Below, in pieces: positions 8,880 through 17,184 of a stretch of DNA of 64,000 nt. Location: positions 1 to 64,000 of the forward strand of contig JAFSBX010000136.1 of the NCBI GenBank assembly GCA_017437065.1, written 5' to 3'. The DNA is from Lachnospiraceae bacterium. Lineage in GTDB: Bacteria > Bacillota > Clostridia > Lachnospirales > Lachnospiraceae. A program made the translations under genes and the position numbers. Each line of letters starts with the position of its first letter. The first letter of the stretch is position 1. Below the pieces are notes generated by a model, which was given only the letters and a program-made list of their open reading frames with translations, was not told the origin of the DNA and searched no databases.

Positions 8880-9926
8880 TTAGTTTACGCCGCCTTCATA
8901 AATTTTACGGATAACACTTTCCGTAGAAATTTCCTGAAGATTCATATCCACAATACGTTTGTTATTTTGTATGCAGTTGATTGCATCCATCATATGTACT
9001 TCATCTTCATTCAGGAGAATATTTATCCATTTGTCTTCCACGGAAACAGCAAGTGATTTTACATGCGGATATTTCTCCAAAATCCAGTTTTCTACTTCCT
9101 TTGCCTGTGCCTCTAACACTTCGTTCTCCACATTTTCTGCCTGTTTATTAAACTGAATTTTTAAGGTTCTGTATGCTCCGAAATATTGTTGCAGCTGTGC
9201 AATATCATTGTCATAAATCATCGTTCCTTTATCGATGATTACAATTCGCTTACAAAGTGCATCCACATCACCCATATCATGAGTAGTCAGAATAACTGTT
9301 GTTCCTTTTTTCTCATTCAGATTTCCTACCAGCTGACGTATTTTTCCTTTCATGGATACATCCAGACCTATTGTAGGCTCATCCATAAATACGACTCCCG
9401 GATTATGTAAAAATGCCGCTAATATATCGCAAAGAGTTCTTTGTCCCAATGACATTTCTCTTACTGCTTTGTGATATAATTTACCGGCATCTACTAACGC
9501 ATCATAATATTCTAAATTATCTTTGTATTCTTTATCTGGAATTCTGTATATTTCCTTTAAAATCTTAAAAGATTCTATTACAGGAAGGGACCACCAAAGC
9601 TGTGTTCTCTGACCAAAAACTACCCCTATATCCTGTGCATTTTTTGTCCTGTTTTCATAAGGAACTCTTCCATTTACAAGAATTTTTCCGCTGGTTGGTT
9701 CTAAAATACCGGTCATCATTTTAATTGTAGTTGATTTTCCTGCGCCGTTCGGTCCGAGATACCCTACCATCTCTCCCGGCATAATATCAAGTGATACGTT
9801 ATTTACTGCATGAAGGATACTGTATTCTCTGGAAAATAAATCACGAATACTGCCTTTGACTCCTTCCCGGCGTTTTACTACTTTGAACTCTTTGTTTATG
9901 TCTTCCATTTTAATAATCGGTTCCAT
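8880..9926 (-). CDS. ABC exporter ATP-binding protein (COG4586-like)
   Basis: Cytoplasmic ATPase of 348 residues that powers the two downstream permeases. It shows Walker A GPNGAGKST (58-66), a Q-loop GVVFGQRTQLWW, the signature MSLGQRT, Walker B VVFMDEPT and the switch His in LTTHDMGD. The insert RREGVKGSIRDLFSREY near residues 19-35 and a C-terminal extension of about 100 residues are typical of this subfamily and absent from short drug-export ATPases. GGGGG lies seven bases before the ATG. It is the first gene of the operon. Function beyond export is not known. Confidence 0.9.
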   Translation of the reverse strand: MEPIIKMEDINKEFKVVKRREGVKGSIRDLFSREYSILHAVNNVSLDIMPGEMVGYLGPNGAGKSTTIKMMTGILEPTSGKILVNGRVPYENRTKNAQDIGVVFGQRTQLWWSLPVIESFKILKEIYRIPDKEYKDNLEYYDALVDAGKLYHKAVREMSLGQRTLCDILAAFLHNPGVVFMDEPTIGLDVSMKGKIRQLVGNLNEKKGTTVILTTHDMGDVDALCKRIVIIDKGTMIYDNDIAQLQQYFGAYRTLKIQFNKQAENVENEVLEAQAKEVENWILEKYPHVKSLAVSVEDKWINILLNEDEVHMMDAINCIQNNKRIVDMNLQEISTESVIRKIYEGGVN

Positions 9927-10020
9927 ATAAAAACCCCCTTTTGTTTTTCGTTATAGTTTAACAAAAGAGGGTTTACATTTTTATATGCTATTTTTTATTT
10001 AGGTGTTTATTTTTTATGAC

Positions 10021-10092
10021 TGCTCCCAGTAGGAATCGAACCTACAACTGACCCTTAGGAGGGGTCTGTTATATCCATTTAACTATGGAAGC
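10021..10092 (-). tRNA. tRNA-Arg (anticodon CCT)
   Basis: On the minus strand a 72-nt cloverleaf can be drawn. The acceptor arms GCTTCCA and TGGGAGC pair with one G-U. The anticodon stem GACCC/GGGTC encloses loop CTCCTAA with anticodon CCT, reading AGG codons. The T arm contains GTTCGATTC. The discriminator base is A and no CCA is encoded. Confidence 0.93.
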
Positions 10093-10101
10093 AAATTTCT
10101 C

Positions 10102-10129
10102 AAAAGTCCGGCTTTCCAGTCAGACTTTT
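10102..10129 (-). terminator. Hairpin between the DUF3881 gene and tRNA-Arg
   Basis: A 7-bp A/T-flanked stem (10123-10129 with 10102-10108) has CTTTTG on its 3' side on the minus strand. It begins at the DUF3881 stop codon and probably weakly terminates it. The tRNA follows ten bases later. Confidence 0.55.
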
Positions 10130-11010
10130 TAATCAGGGAAATTAATTAATCCCTGCATCCAGATTGTTCCTTTAAACCGCCGACCAATCTGCGGTTCTCC
10201 AAACAAATCTATTATATTAATACAAACGTCAAATGTCAATTCATTACAGTTAATTGTTAAAATATAAATTTCTTCTCCGGTAAGCTTGTTCTTAGTGCGA
10301 TGACAATCTGTAATTTCTCCAAGCACGGAATACTGGTCACATTCCACTCCATATGGCATAAAATAAGTATCTACCAGACTAAATACATCTTCTTTTCTTA
10401 TTTTTCTTGATATGGTAGTATACATATCCATATCTTCTAAGGTCAATGTTTCAATTGCTTCTTCATCGCCTCTTCTTGCTGCCGCAATCAGATGATTCCT
10501 ATTGTTCATTTCTTTCTTTGTCTTCTGCTTTTGTCTCTCATTTTTCATAATCGGCATCATAATCATGCCTTGTGTAGAAAGAGCTGACAAAGTAAGCGTA
10601 GTTCCTCGAACCGGCAACTTACCTAAGTTCTTTGCTTTGATATAAGAAATCATATCCTGAAGATAAAAAATCAGTGATACTCCTACTTTTATATCATCAC
10701 AAACTCCTGCATAGGATTCATTGGCTGCATGACGTTCTACTGTCACATCTTCTGTGGAACTGATTCCTGTTCCACGAAGATATGGATAGCAATAATCAAA
10801 AGTAAATTTATCGCCATCGTCAAATTCTCCGCATACTGCTATTCCTATATTTTTGGCGAAATCTTTGCAAAATTCTCCAATAGCTGTTTCGTCCGTTTTT
10901 GTTGTATATTTACGTTCGTCTGCATTTAGAACAACTTCTGTAACCAATGCCTGCAATTGTTTTTTATCCTGCAATTTTGAAAATCCAATTGCTCTCATGA
11001 ATTTATGCAA
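10129..11010 (-). CDS. DUF3881 family protein
   Basis: Protein of 293 residues matching the DUF3881 family, which I know mainly from Lachnospiraceae and which has no established function. It is soluble, with no signal peptide or membrane segment. A central charged stretch RQKQKTKKEMNNRN lies near residues 157-170. I chose a TTG start at 11010, encoding MHKFMRAIGF, because AGGTG lies seven bases upstream. Another TTG eight codons earlier has no ribosome binding site. It lies downstream of serS on the same strand with about 150 bases between, and the tRNA-Arg gene follows. Confidence 0.75.
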   Translation of the reverse strand: MHKFMRAIGFSKLQDKKQLQALVTEVVLNADERKYTTKTDETAIGEFCKDFAKNIGIAVCGEFDDGDKFTFDYCYPYLRGTGISSTEDVTVERHAANESYAGVCDDIKVGVSLIFYLQDMISYIKAKNLGKLPVRGTTLTLSALSTQGMIMMPIMKNERQKQKTKKEMNNRNHLIAAARRGDEEAIETLTLEDMDMYTTISRKIRKEDVFSLVDTYFMPYGVECDQYSVLGEITDCHRTKNKLTGEEIYILTINCNELTFDVCINIIDLFGEPQIGRRFKGTIWMQGLINFPD

Positions 11011-11158
11011 AGATTTCACCTCTTTTCTTCTCAATTAGTAATTTAATAACTATTCCATTTATGTGACATAATCTTTCTTTTATTAATTTTTATATCACTA
11101 TTATACAACCAATATATACTCTATTGTTTACATAATATTTGGAATTTATTTTATTTCA

Positions 11159-12436
11159 TTATTTTATAACTTCTTTTCCACCCATATAAGGACGTAATAC
11201 TTCCGGAATTCTGATAGAACCATCTTCCTGCAAGTTGTTTTCTAAAAATGCGATTAACATTCTAGGCGGAGCAACTACTGTATTATTTAATGTATGAGCA
11301 AAATATTTTCCATTTTCTCCGTTTACACGGATTTTCAATCTTCTTGCCTGTGCATCACCTAAGTTAGAACAGCTTCCTACTTCAAAGTATTTTTTCTGTC
11401 TTGGAGACCATGCTTCTACGTCGAATGATTTTACTTTCAAGTCTGCAAGGTCACCCGAACAGCATTCAATTGTTCTTACAGGAATATCCATGGAACGGAA
11501 TAAATCTACAGTATTCTGCCATAATTTTTCAAACCACATTGGTGATTCTTCCGGTTTACATACTACAATCATTTCCTGCTTTTCGAACTGATGAATACGG
11601 TAAACTCCTCTTTCTTCCAAGCCGTGAGCACCTTTTTCTTTTCTGAAACATGGTGAATAACTTGTCAATGTCTGTGGAAGTGTTTCTTCCGGTACAATTG
11701 TATCAATAAATTTACCAATCATGGAATGCTCAGAAGTTCCGATTAAGTATAAATCTTCACCTTCGATTTTATACATCATGGCATCCATTTCATCAAAACT
11801 CATAACACCTGTTACAACACTGCTTCTAATCATAAAAGGAGGGATACAGTAAGTAAATCCTCTTTCAATCATGAAATCTCTTGCATAAGAAATTACTGCG
11901 GAATGTAATCTCGCAATATCTCCCATTAAATAGTAGAATCCGTTTCCTGCTACTTTTCTTGCACTGTCTAAATCAATACCATTTAATTTTTCCATAATCT
12001 CTGTATGGTAAGGTACTTCAAAATCAGGAACAACCGGTTCTCCGTACTTCTGAATTTCTACGTTTTCACTGTCATCTTTACCAATTGGAACGGAAGGATC
12101 GATGATGTTCGGAATTGTCATCATGATTTTTTTGATTTTTTCTTCTAATTCTGCTTCTTTCTGTTCCAGTTCTTCTAATCTCTTGGAGTTAGCAGCAACT
12201 TCAGCCTTTTTAGCTTCTGCTTCTTCTTTTTTGCCTTGTCCCATAAGAGCACCGATTTCTTTGGAAATCTTGTTACGGCTTGCACGAAGGTCGTCTGCTT
12301 CCTGTTTTGTTTTTCTGCTTTCTGCATCTAATTCAATTACTTCATCAACTAACGGTAATTTTTTATCCTGAAATTTTTTCTTAATATTTTCTTTTACTGC
12401 TTCAGGATTTTCTCTTAAAAATTTAATATCTATCAT
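11159..12436 (-). CDS. serS: Seryl-tRNA synthetase
   Basis: Class II synthetase that charges tRNA-Ser. The 425-residue protein has the long N-terminal antiparallel coiled coil (about 30-105) that binds the variable arm of tRNA-Ser. The catalytic domain includes TSEH, motif 2 FRKEKGAHGLEERGVYRIHQFEK, and the C-terminal motif 3 region with NNTVVAPPR. I chose the ATG at 12436 because GGGAG lies six bases upstream; the ATG four codons earlier has only a weak site. A 5-bp hairpin GCGTT/AACGC sits about 20 bases before the start. No T-box element is present in the short gap to the HD-GYP gene. Confidence 0.97.
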   Translation of the reverse strand: MIDIKFLRENPEAVKENIKKKFQDKKLPLVDEVIELDAESRKTKQEADDLRASRNKISKEIGALMGQGKKEEAEAKKAEVAANSKRLEELEQKEAELEEKIKKIMMTIPNIIDPSVPIGKDDSENVEIQKYGEPVVPDFEVPYHTEIMEKLNGIDLDSARKVAGNGFYYLMGDIARLHSAVISYARDFMIERGFTYCIPPFMIRSSVVTGVMSFDEMDAMMYKIEGEDLYLIGTSEHSMIGKFIDTIVPEETLPQTLTSYSPCFRKEKGAHGLEERGVYRIHQFEKQEMIVVCKPEESPMWFEKLWQNTVDLFRSMDIPVRTIECCSGDLADLKVKSFDVEAWSPRQKKYFEVGSCSNLGDAQARRLKIRVNGENGKYFAHTLNNTVVAPPRMLIAFLENNLQEDGSIRIPEVLRPYMGGKEVIK

Positions 12437-12512
12437 ATTTTCTCCCATCCTGCGTTCTTTAACGCAATTATTTTACAATAAGCCGGCTCGCTGACTGCGG
12501 ACAGCATTTGTT

Positions 12513-13568
12513 CTAATCTAAAACTTCTTCGACATATACATTATTTACATCTGCCAAATCCAATACCATATCTCCTAAAACCTGATTACCTACTTTATCA
12601 CGTACTATTTTTAATACAGGTCTGTCCGGAAATTCTTTATTTTGACGAATTACTATTCCAACTTCTCCCTCATTTGTTCTTACAAGAGAGCCTGCCGGAT
12701 ACACCGCTGTAAAATCTAAAAATGCGTCTATTATTTTACCATCAAATTTAATATTTTTAAAGTTTTTTAAATACTCTATTGCTTCATGAACTTTTACTCT
12801 TTCACAGCCTATTCCACAAATCATTTCATCAAATGAATCACATACATTTACAATTTTGCACTCCAATGAAATATCAGAGGCTTTCAATGGATATCCTGAA
12901 CCATCCATTCTTTCATGATGATAAAGTATAATATTTTTTGTTCTCTCTGAAATCCATGATTCATTTTTTAATGCAGTATATCCATAAACCGGGTGCTTCT
13001 TATATTCTGCTCTTTCTACCGTAGACATATCATCCGGATTTTTATTTGAATACTGAATTGTTAAATAACGCAGTCCAATATCATGCAAAAGACTTCCTAC
13101 ACCAATATCGTGTACTTCTTCTTTTGATAATCCAAGTTTAACAGCCGTTAATACAGACATAGAACACAGATTTAAAGAATGTTCATATATATCCGAACTT
13201 CTTTCTTTGATATCGAATACTTTTTCAACAACTTTTTCTTCTTGCAAGATATTCATAATAACATCTTCAGCTGCATTATTCAGTGATGACAATTCTTCAT
13301 TATGACTGTAAGTATGCTTTTCCAATACATTCTTTATCTTTGTTTTTACGTTATCCTCTATATCTTTTTTTAATATTACAACTTCTTCTGCATTCGGAAT
13401 AAACTCTTCTATAACATAAACTTCCGTTATTCCCATATTTTTTAGTTTTTCAACATATTCCGGTCGAAGCATTGTCCCCTCAGCCAGTAAAACCTGATAA
13501 TCAAATGTCATGACAGGTTTTGCCAACACACAATTCTGTCCTATTTCGTCTAGTTTACATAACTTCAT
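12513..13568 (-). CDS. HD-GYP domain protein with altered HDxGK motif
   Basis: Protein of 351 residues. The N-terminal region (about 1-60) resembles the one before HD-GYP domains in many Firmicutes. The HD-GYP domain has the metal ligands HD at 162-163, then HHERMDGSGYP near residue 215-225. The Lys of the usual HDIGK motif is Leu here (HDIGL), so activity may differ. An unusual C-terminal part after residue 265 contains a beta-rich stretch (VRTNEGEVGIVIRQN). GGTGGAG lies seven bases before the ATG. It is transcribed toward serS. It is the second HD-GYP gene in the window; the product could be a c-di-GMP phosphodiesterase or a sensor that has lost it. Confidence 0.85.
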   Translation of the reverse strand: MKLCKLDEIGQNCVLAKPVMTFDYQVLLAEGTMLRPEYVEKLKNMGITEVYVIEEFIPNAEEVVILKKDIEDNVKTKIKNVLEKHTYSHNEELSSLNNAAEDVIMNILQEEKVVEKVFDIKERSSDIYEHSLNLCSMSVLTAVKLGLSKEEVHDIGVGSLLHDIGLRYLTIQYSNKNPDDMSTVERAEYKKHPVYGYTALKNESWISERTKNIILYHHERMDGSGYPLKASDISLECKIVNVCDSFDEMICGIGCERVKVHEAIEYLKNFKNIKFDGKIIDAFLDFTAVYPAGSLVRTNEGEVGIVIRQNKEFPDRPVLKIVRDKVGNQVLGDMVLDLADVNNVYVEEVLD

Positions 13569-13592
13569 TAATACTCCACCCACTTTGTATTT

Positions 13593-14105
13593 TTATTCAA
13601 TTCCCATTGCTTTATTCAATGCCACTTCTTCTTCACTGCCTAATGAAATAGAACATTCTCCATTTTTAATTTCTTTTGTATAAGAATAACATCCTTCACT
13701 ACTATGCACTGAATTTAAAATAAAACCATCATTGTTTTGATCCAATAGTGCTAAACTAAAACTCAACTTTCCACCCATTTGTTGAAAAGCATCATATTTT
13801 ACAATACCTACTTTTTGGAATGCTGATTCCATATTTTTATATAATTTTTTGATATCATGTCTGTTTTTGTCTGTGGTTGATTTTAAATATTCATTATCCT
13901 CATACAATCTCATAATATCTGTTTCTAAGCTCTTTGCATCTTTTCCCTGCATGAACTTATCGTATTTCTTTTTTAACTTACTTGTCTTTGTAATTTGTAC
14001 AATGGTTACAATTAGTAAAATTATACATAATACTGTAACTCCTAATAATATGTATCCAATGTCTACTCCACCAAGTCCGATACTGTTTAAAAATTCACTG
14101 GACAT
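13593..14105 (-). CDS. DUF4446 family membrane-anchored protein
   Basis: Protein of 170 residues with one N-terminal transmembrane segment (about 15-37), a coiled-coil-like linker (about 40-90) and a C-terminal domain with FQKVGIVKYDAFQQMGGKLSFSLALLD, the hallmark of DUF4446. The family is commonly encoded next to parB and its function is unknown. AGGA lies six bases before the ATG at 14105. A longer frame continues upstream but has no site. The stop lies about 25 bases before the downstream HD-GYP start. Confidence 0.85.
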   Translation of the reverse strand: MSSEFLNSIGLGGVDIGYILLGVTVLCIILLIVTIVQITKTSKLKKKYDKFMQGKDAKSLETDIMRLYEDNEYLKSTTDKNRHDIKKLYKNMESAFQKVGIVKYDAFQQMGGKLSFSLALLDQNNDGFILNSVHSSEGCYSYTKEIKNGECSISLGSEEEVALNKAMGIE

Positions 14106-14131
14106 ATTTTTCCTCATTTCTGTTCTTATGT

Positions 14132-14251
14132 TTATATAAAATATATTTTTACTCTTGCGGATTCGTGTTTTTCTTTTCTCCAAGCAATATAAAGTGCGTC
14201 GGTATTGATGTAGCTCTTATCCATTTCTTCATTACAATATGGACAATTCAT
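14132..14251 (-). CDS. Very short CPYC protein, probable truncated zinc-ribbon
   Basis: A 39-codon ORF beginning MNCPYCNEEMDKSYI, with a strong GAGGAGG site eight bases before the ATG. The start resembles small zinc-ribbon proteins of the DUF6487 type, which usually run to about 70 residues and carry a second Cys pair. Here the frame ends in VKIYFI without one. It lies between parB (22 bases upstream) and DUF4446 in the same operon. It may be a decayed gene whose site and start remain, or a genuine one-pair microprotein. Confidence 0.6.
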   Translation of the reverse strand: MNCPYCNEEMDKSYINTDALYIAWRKEKHESARVKIYFI

Positions 14252-14273
14252 ATTATCAAAACCTCCTCACAAA

Positions 14274-15182
14274 TTACTTATCAAATGATAGTCTCCCAAG
14301 TCCTTCAACAAGTCTGTCTAAATCATCATGACTATAAAATTCTATCTCAATTTTACCTGCCCCATTCCCTTTAGAAGAAATAGCTACCTTTGTGCTTAAT
14401 GACTCTTTCAGTTTTTCTTCAATATCATTGTAAATAACTTCAAGTGCCTTGTTTTCTTCTTTTTTAGGCTTTTCCGGTTTATTCATATTTTTTACTAATT
14501 TTTCTACTTCACGTACACTTAATTTTTCATCAAATATTTTTTGTGCAATGGAATACTGCTGTTCTGCATCTTCTATTGCCAATAATGCTCTGGCATGACC
14601 GGTAGTAATCATTTCATTAATTACCATCTGTTGTACTTCATCACATAATTTCAAAAGACGCATAGAGTTTGTTACTGCAGTTCTACTCTTTGAAACACGT
14701 TCTGCTACTTCATCCTGTTTTAAATTAAATTCATTCAATAACCTTTTATATGCCTGCGCTTCTTCAATAGGATTTAAGTTTTCACGCTGAATATTTTCTA
14801 TTAAAGAAATTTCTACAATTTCCTGCTCAGATAGATTTTTTATAATAACAGGTACTTCTTTCAAACCTGCTAACTTTGCAGCACGCCATCTACGCTCACC
14901 GGCGATAATTTCATAATGGTCTTTTCTATCCTGAACAAGAATTGGCTGTAACAATCCAAACTGTTTAATTGAATCTGCTAATTCCATTAATGCATCTTCA
15001 TCAAAATTCTTTCGTGGCTGTTCCCTATTGGGTTCCACCATTGTAATCTTAACTAATGTCTCCGGTTTGACAGCTTCTTCACTTTTGTTTTGATTCATTG
15101 ATTCTTCTTTCTTTATTTTGGATTCTCCAACTGCATTTGGTATTAAAGAGTCCAATCCTTTCCCTAAACCTCTTGCTGCCAT
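14274..15182 (-). CDS. parB: Chromosome partitioning protein ParB (Spo0J)
   Basis: Centromere-binding CTPase of 302 residues that loads at parS and spreads to organise the origin region and recruit SMC. The N terminus MAARGLGKGLDSLIPN is the ParA-stimulating tail. The ParB/Srx nucleotide motif GERRWRAAKLAGL follows, then the ENIQRENLNPIEEA arm and the helix-turn-helix region with DEVAERVSKSRTAVTNSMRLL. The C-terminal dimer domain is normal. It starts three bases after the parA stop and forms an operon with it. Two perfect parS sites lie upstream of parA. Confidence 0.97.
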   Translation of the reverse strand: MAARGLGKGLDSLIPNAVGESKIKKEESMNQNKSEEAVKPETLVKITMVEPNREQPRKNFDEDALMELADSIKQFGLLQPILVQDRKDHYEIIAGERRWRAAKLAGLKEVPVIIKNLSEQEIVEISLIENIQRENLNPIEEAQAYKRLLNEFNLKQDEVAERVSKSRTAVTNSMRLLKLCDEVQQMVINEMITTGHARALLAIEDAEQQYSIAQKIFDEKLSVREVEKLVKNMNKPEKPKKEENKALEVIYNDIEEKLKESLSTKVAISSKGNGAGKIEIEFYSHDDLDRLVEGLGRLSFDK

Positions 15183-15185
15183 TTT

Positions 15186-15953
15186 TTATACATCCTTTCT
15201 ATTTATTACTTCTTCCGCCAATCTCATATAAGCTTCTGCTCCGGCAGATTTAGGATCATATGAACTAATTGGCATACCATAGCTTGGTGCTTCCGCTAAT
15301 CTTATATTCCTAGGAATAATTGTCTTATACACTCTCTGATCTAAATTATTCTTAACATTTTCCACTACTTGCATAGAAAGATTTGTTCTCGAATCATACA
15401 TGGTAAAGACTACTCCTTCCATTTCTAACTCAGGATTTAATCTTTCTTTTACCAGATTTACTGTATGTATCAACTGGCTTAATCCTTCCAATGCATAATA
15501 TTCACACTGAATCGGAACTAATACTGATGTAGCTGTTGTCATTGCATTAATAGTGAGCATATTTAATGAAGGTGGACAGTCAATAACAACGAAATCATAT
15601 TTGTCTTTTATCCAATCAACTTCATTTTTTAATATATACTCTTTTTTATCTACACCTATTAATTCAACTTCAGTCGCTGCTAAATTTACATTAGATGGAA
15701 TCAGATCAACATTCTCTACAACATTACTTATCAGACAATCATTTACGGAGCATTCACCTAAAATTAATCCATATATTGTGTTCTCTAATTCGTTTTTATC
15801 TACGCCAAAACCACTTGTAGTATTTCCCTGTGGATCAGTATCAATTACTAAAACCTTCTTACCTTTAACCGCAAGCGATGCAGCTAAATTTATTGAAGTT
15901 GTCGTTTTTCCTACTCCACCTTTTTGATTTGCGATTGCAATAATTCTTCCCAT
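15186..15953 (-). CDS. parA: Chromosome partitioning ATPase ParA (Soj)
   Basis: Deviant Walker ATPase of 255 residues. The N terminus IAIANQKGGVGKTTTSINLAASL carries the two Lys residues of the deviant Walker A motif, and DTDPQGN and DFVVIDCPPSL follow. With ParB it segregates origins, and in Gram-positives it also modulates DnaA. There is no N-terminal HTH, as in chromosomal type proteins. AAAGGTG lies nine bases before the ATG. Two parS sites lie 210-275 bases upstream, so ParB may influence this promoter. Confidence 0.97.
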   Translation of the reverse strand: MGRIIAIANQKGGVGKTTTSINLAASLAVKGKKVLVIDTDPQGNTTSGFGVDKNELENTIYGLILGECSVNDCLISNVVENVDLIPSNVNLAATEVELIGVDKKEYILKNEVDWIKDKYDFVVIDCPPSLNMLTINAMTTATSVLVPIQCEYYALEGLSQLIHTVNLVKERLNPELEMEGVVFTMYDSRTNLSMQVVENVKNNLDQRVYKTIIPRNIRLAEAPSYGMPISSYDPKSAGAEAYMRLAEEVINRKDV

Positions 15954-16163
15954 TTTATACTCACCTTTCTTGTGTTTGCAATCCGTTTTTACCGAAAAAC
16001 TTTTTCTATTAACGTTTTACCTTTTCGATTATATCACTTTTTAAATTTATTTACTATATAGAAATAAATGATATGTGGGTATTTTTTTCTTTTATATACT
16101 ATAAAATGTTTAACTTTAAATGTTCTTAGAATGTTTTTCGATTGACTCAGCTGGTTAATATAA

Positions 16164-16179
16164 TGTTTCACGTGAAACA
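16164..16179. promoter_or_regulatory. parS site 1
   Basis: Perfect 16-bp match to the conserved palindrome TGTTTCACGTGAAACA bound by ParB. It lies 210 bases upstream of parA. The flanks extend the symmetry (TAA and TTA). Confidence 0.95.
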
Positions 16180-16211
16180 TTATATTGTAATTGATTTTTT
16201 AGGTTATAAAA

Positions 16212-16227
16212 TGTTTCACGTGAAACA
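16212..16227. promoter_or_regulatory. parS site 2
   Basis: A second perfect TGTTTCACGTGAAACA palindrome, 48 bases (centre to centre) from the first. Two closely spaced sites make this a likely ParB loading centre, about 13 kb from oriC. Confidence 0.95.
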
Positions 16228-16795
16228 TTGACTGATGTAGTCTTTGAGTATTTTAAAATATATAAGATATCAAGTTTTTCTTTCTCGTTCTCTCAAACAT
16301 TCTATATTGTTAATAAATGTCATTATATTGTGAATAATTTCATTTTATTTTTTCGTTTTCTGGCAGAAGAATTATATAGTAGTTGTAATGTTCCGCTGTC
16401 CGGAGTTAAGAATTTCTAAACTCCTTCCAAGTCACAATACAACTACTATATAATTCTTCTGATTAAAGGTTGTGAAAAAAAATATTGGATTCTCATTAAA
16501 AGATGATTTCCAAATAAATATTGGATAAGAAAACTTTTTGTTTTTGAATAATGTCTATATAAGTGTAGGGTATAGTATGCCGACAATGGACGATTATATT
16601 TTTTTACTCTCTTTTCATGCTCAAAAATTTAATAACATGGATACTGACGAAAAAATAAAACCGTTGTGTATAAAATATTTTGTACACAATTTTCAACAAA
16701 ACCTTTTAACATCGTGCCTACTATTCTACTGTTATACTTTTACAAAAATTATTTTTAAATCTATATCATAATTTAAACAAAAAGGAGTTACTTAT
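16228..16795. other. Gene-poor AT-rich interval with one long stem-loop
   Basis: No supported gene in about 570 bases. It holds the long inverted repeat described separately (16364-16461). A plus-strand open frame at 16538-16771 lacks a convincing start site and resembles nothing I know. A small hairpin-prone stretch near 16670-16690 (TTGTGTATAAAA and TTTTGTACACAA) could be a site for a regulator. Confidence 0.5.
16364..16461. repeat. Long stem-loop element A with conserved loop motifs
   Basis: Perfect 24-bp inverted arms (16364-16387 and 16438-16461) enclose 50 bases. The interior holds a second hairpin, GGAGTT with AACTCC extended by three more pairs. The interior contains AATTTCTA at 16411-16418 and CCTTCCA at 16423-16429, both found in the same order in the unrelated-arm element at 25895-25986. 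It lacks a T run, so it is not an ordinary terminator. Confidence 0.7.
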
Positions 16796-17164
16796 ATGGG
16801 AATGTCTATTTATTATGAAGCAAAAAGAGAAACAGAAATTACAAAAGAAGAATCTAAGTTATGTTGGGATGTAATACATGAATATTGTAGTAATTATCCT
16901 TTTGAGGAAAAGTACGAAGACTTTGGCGTTTTTGATGTAGATAAGGATAGTGACATTATCTTTATGGGTGCGACTAAATTACCAATGGATGATGCAGAAC
17001 TTATGTATAGTGTTGCAAATTACTGGTTAAAGTGTTTGACAGAAATAACTCATATTTTAAAAGGCTGTCATTGGAGTGCTTCTTTTGAAGGAGTAGATTT
17101 TATTTTTGATTCAAAAGATGGGTGGCGTTTTCCTACACAAGAAGAATATGAAGAAAAATATTAA
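16796..17164 (+). CDS. Hypothetical protein
   Basis: A 122-residue soluble acidic protein rich in Asp, Glu and aromatic residues, with no signal peptide, membrane segment or recognised motif. GGAG lies eight bases before the ATG. It starts 20 bases before a metallophosphoesterase gene on the same strand, so the two are probably co-transcribed. They form an AT-rich plus-strand island in otherwise mostly minus-strand DNA between parA and the degSU-like pair, which may mean later insertion. Function unknown. Confidence 0.65.
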   Translation: MGMSIYYEAKRETEITKEESKLCWDVIHEYCSNYPFEEKYEDFGVFDVDKDSDIIFMGATKLPMDDAELMYSVANYWLKCLTEITHILKGCHWSASFEGVDFIFDSKDGWRFPTQEEYEEKY

Positions 17165-17184
17165 TTTTTGAAGAGGATTATTAT

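Noticed and set aside
12437-12512. T-box leader for serS
   Set aside because: The gap to the upstream gene is only about 75 bases and none of the T-box conserved sequences or a terminator is present.
16538-16771. Open reading frame downstream of the parS region
   Set aside because: It has only a weak start site, skewed composition and no recognisable features.
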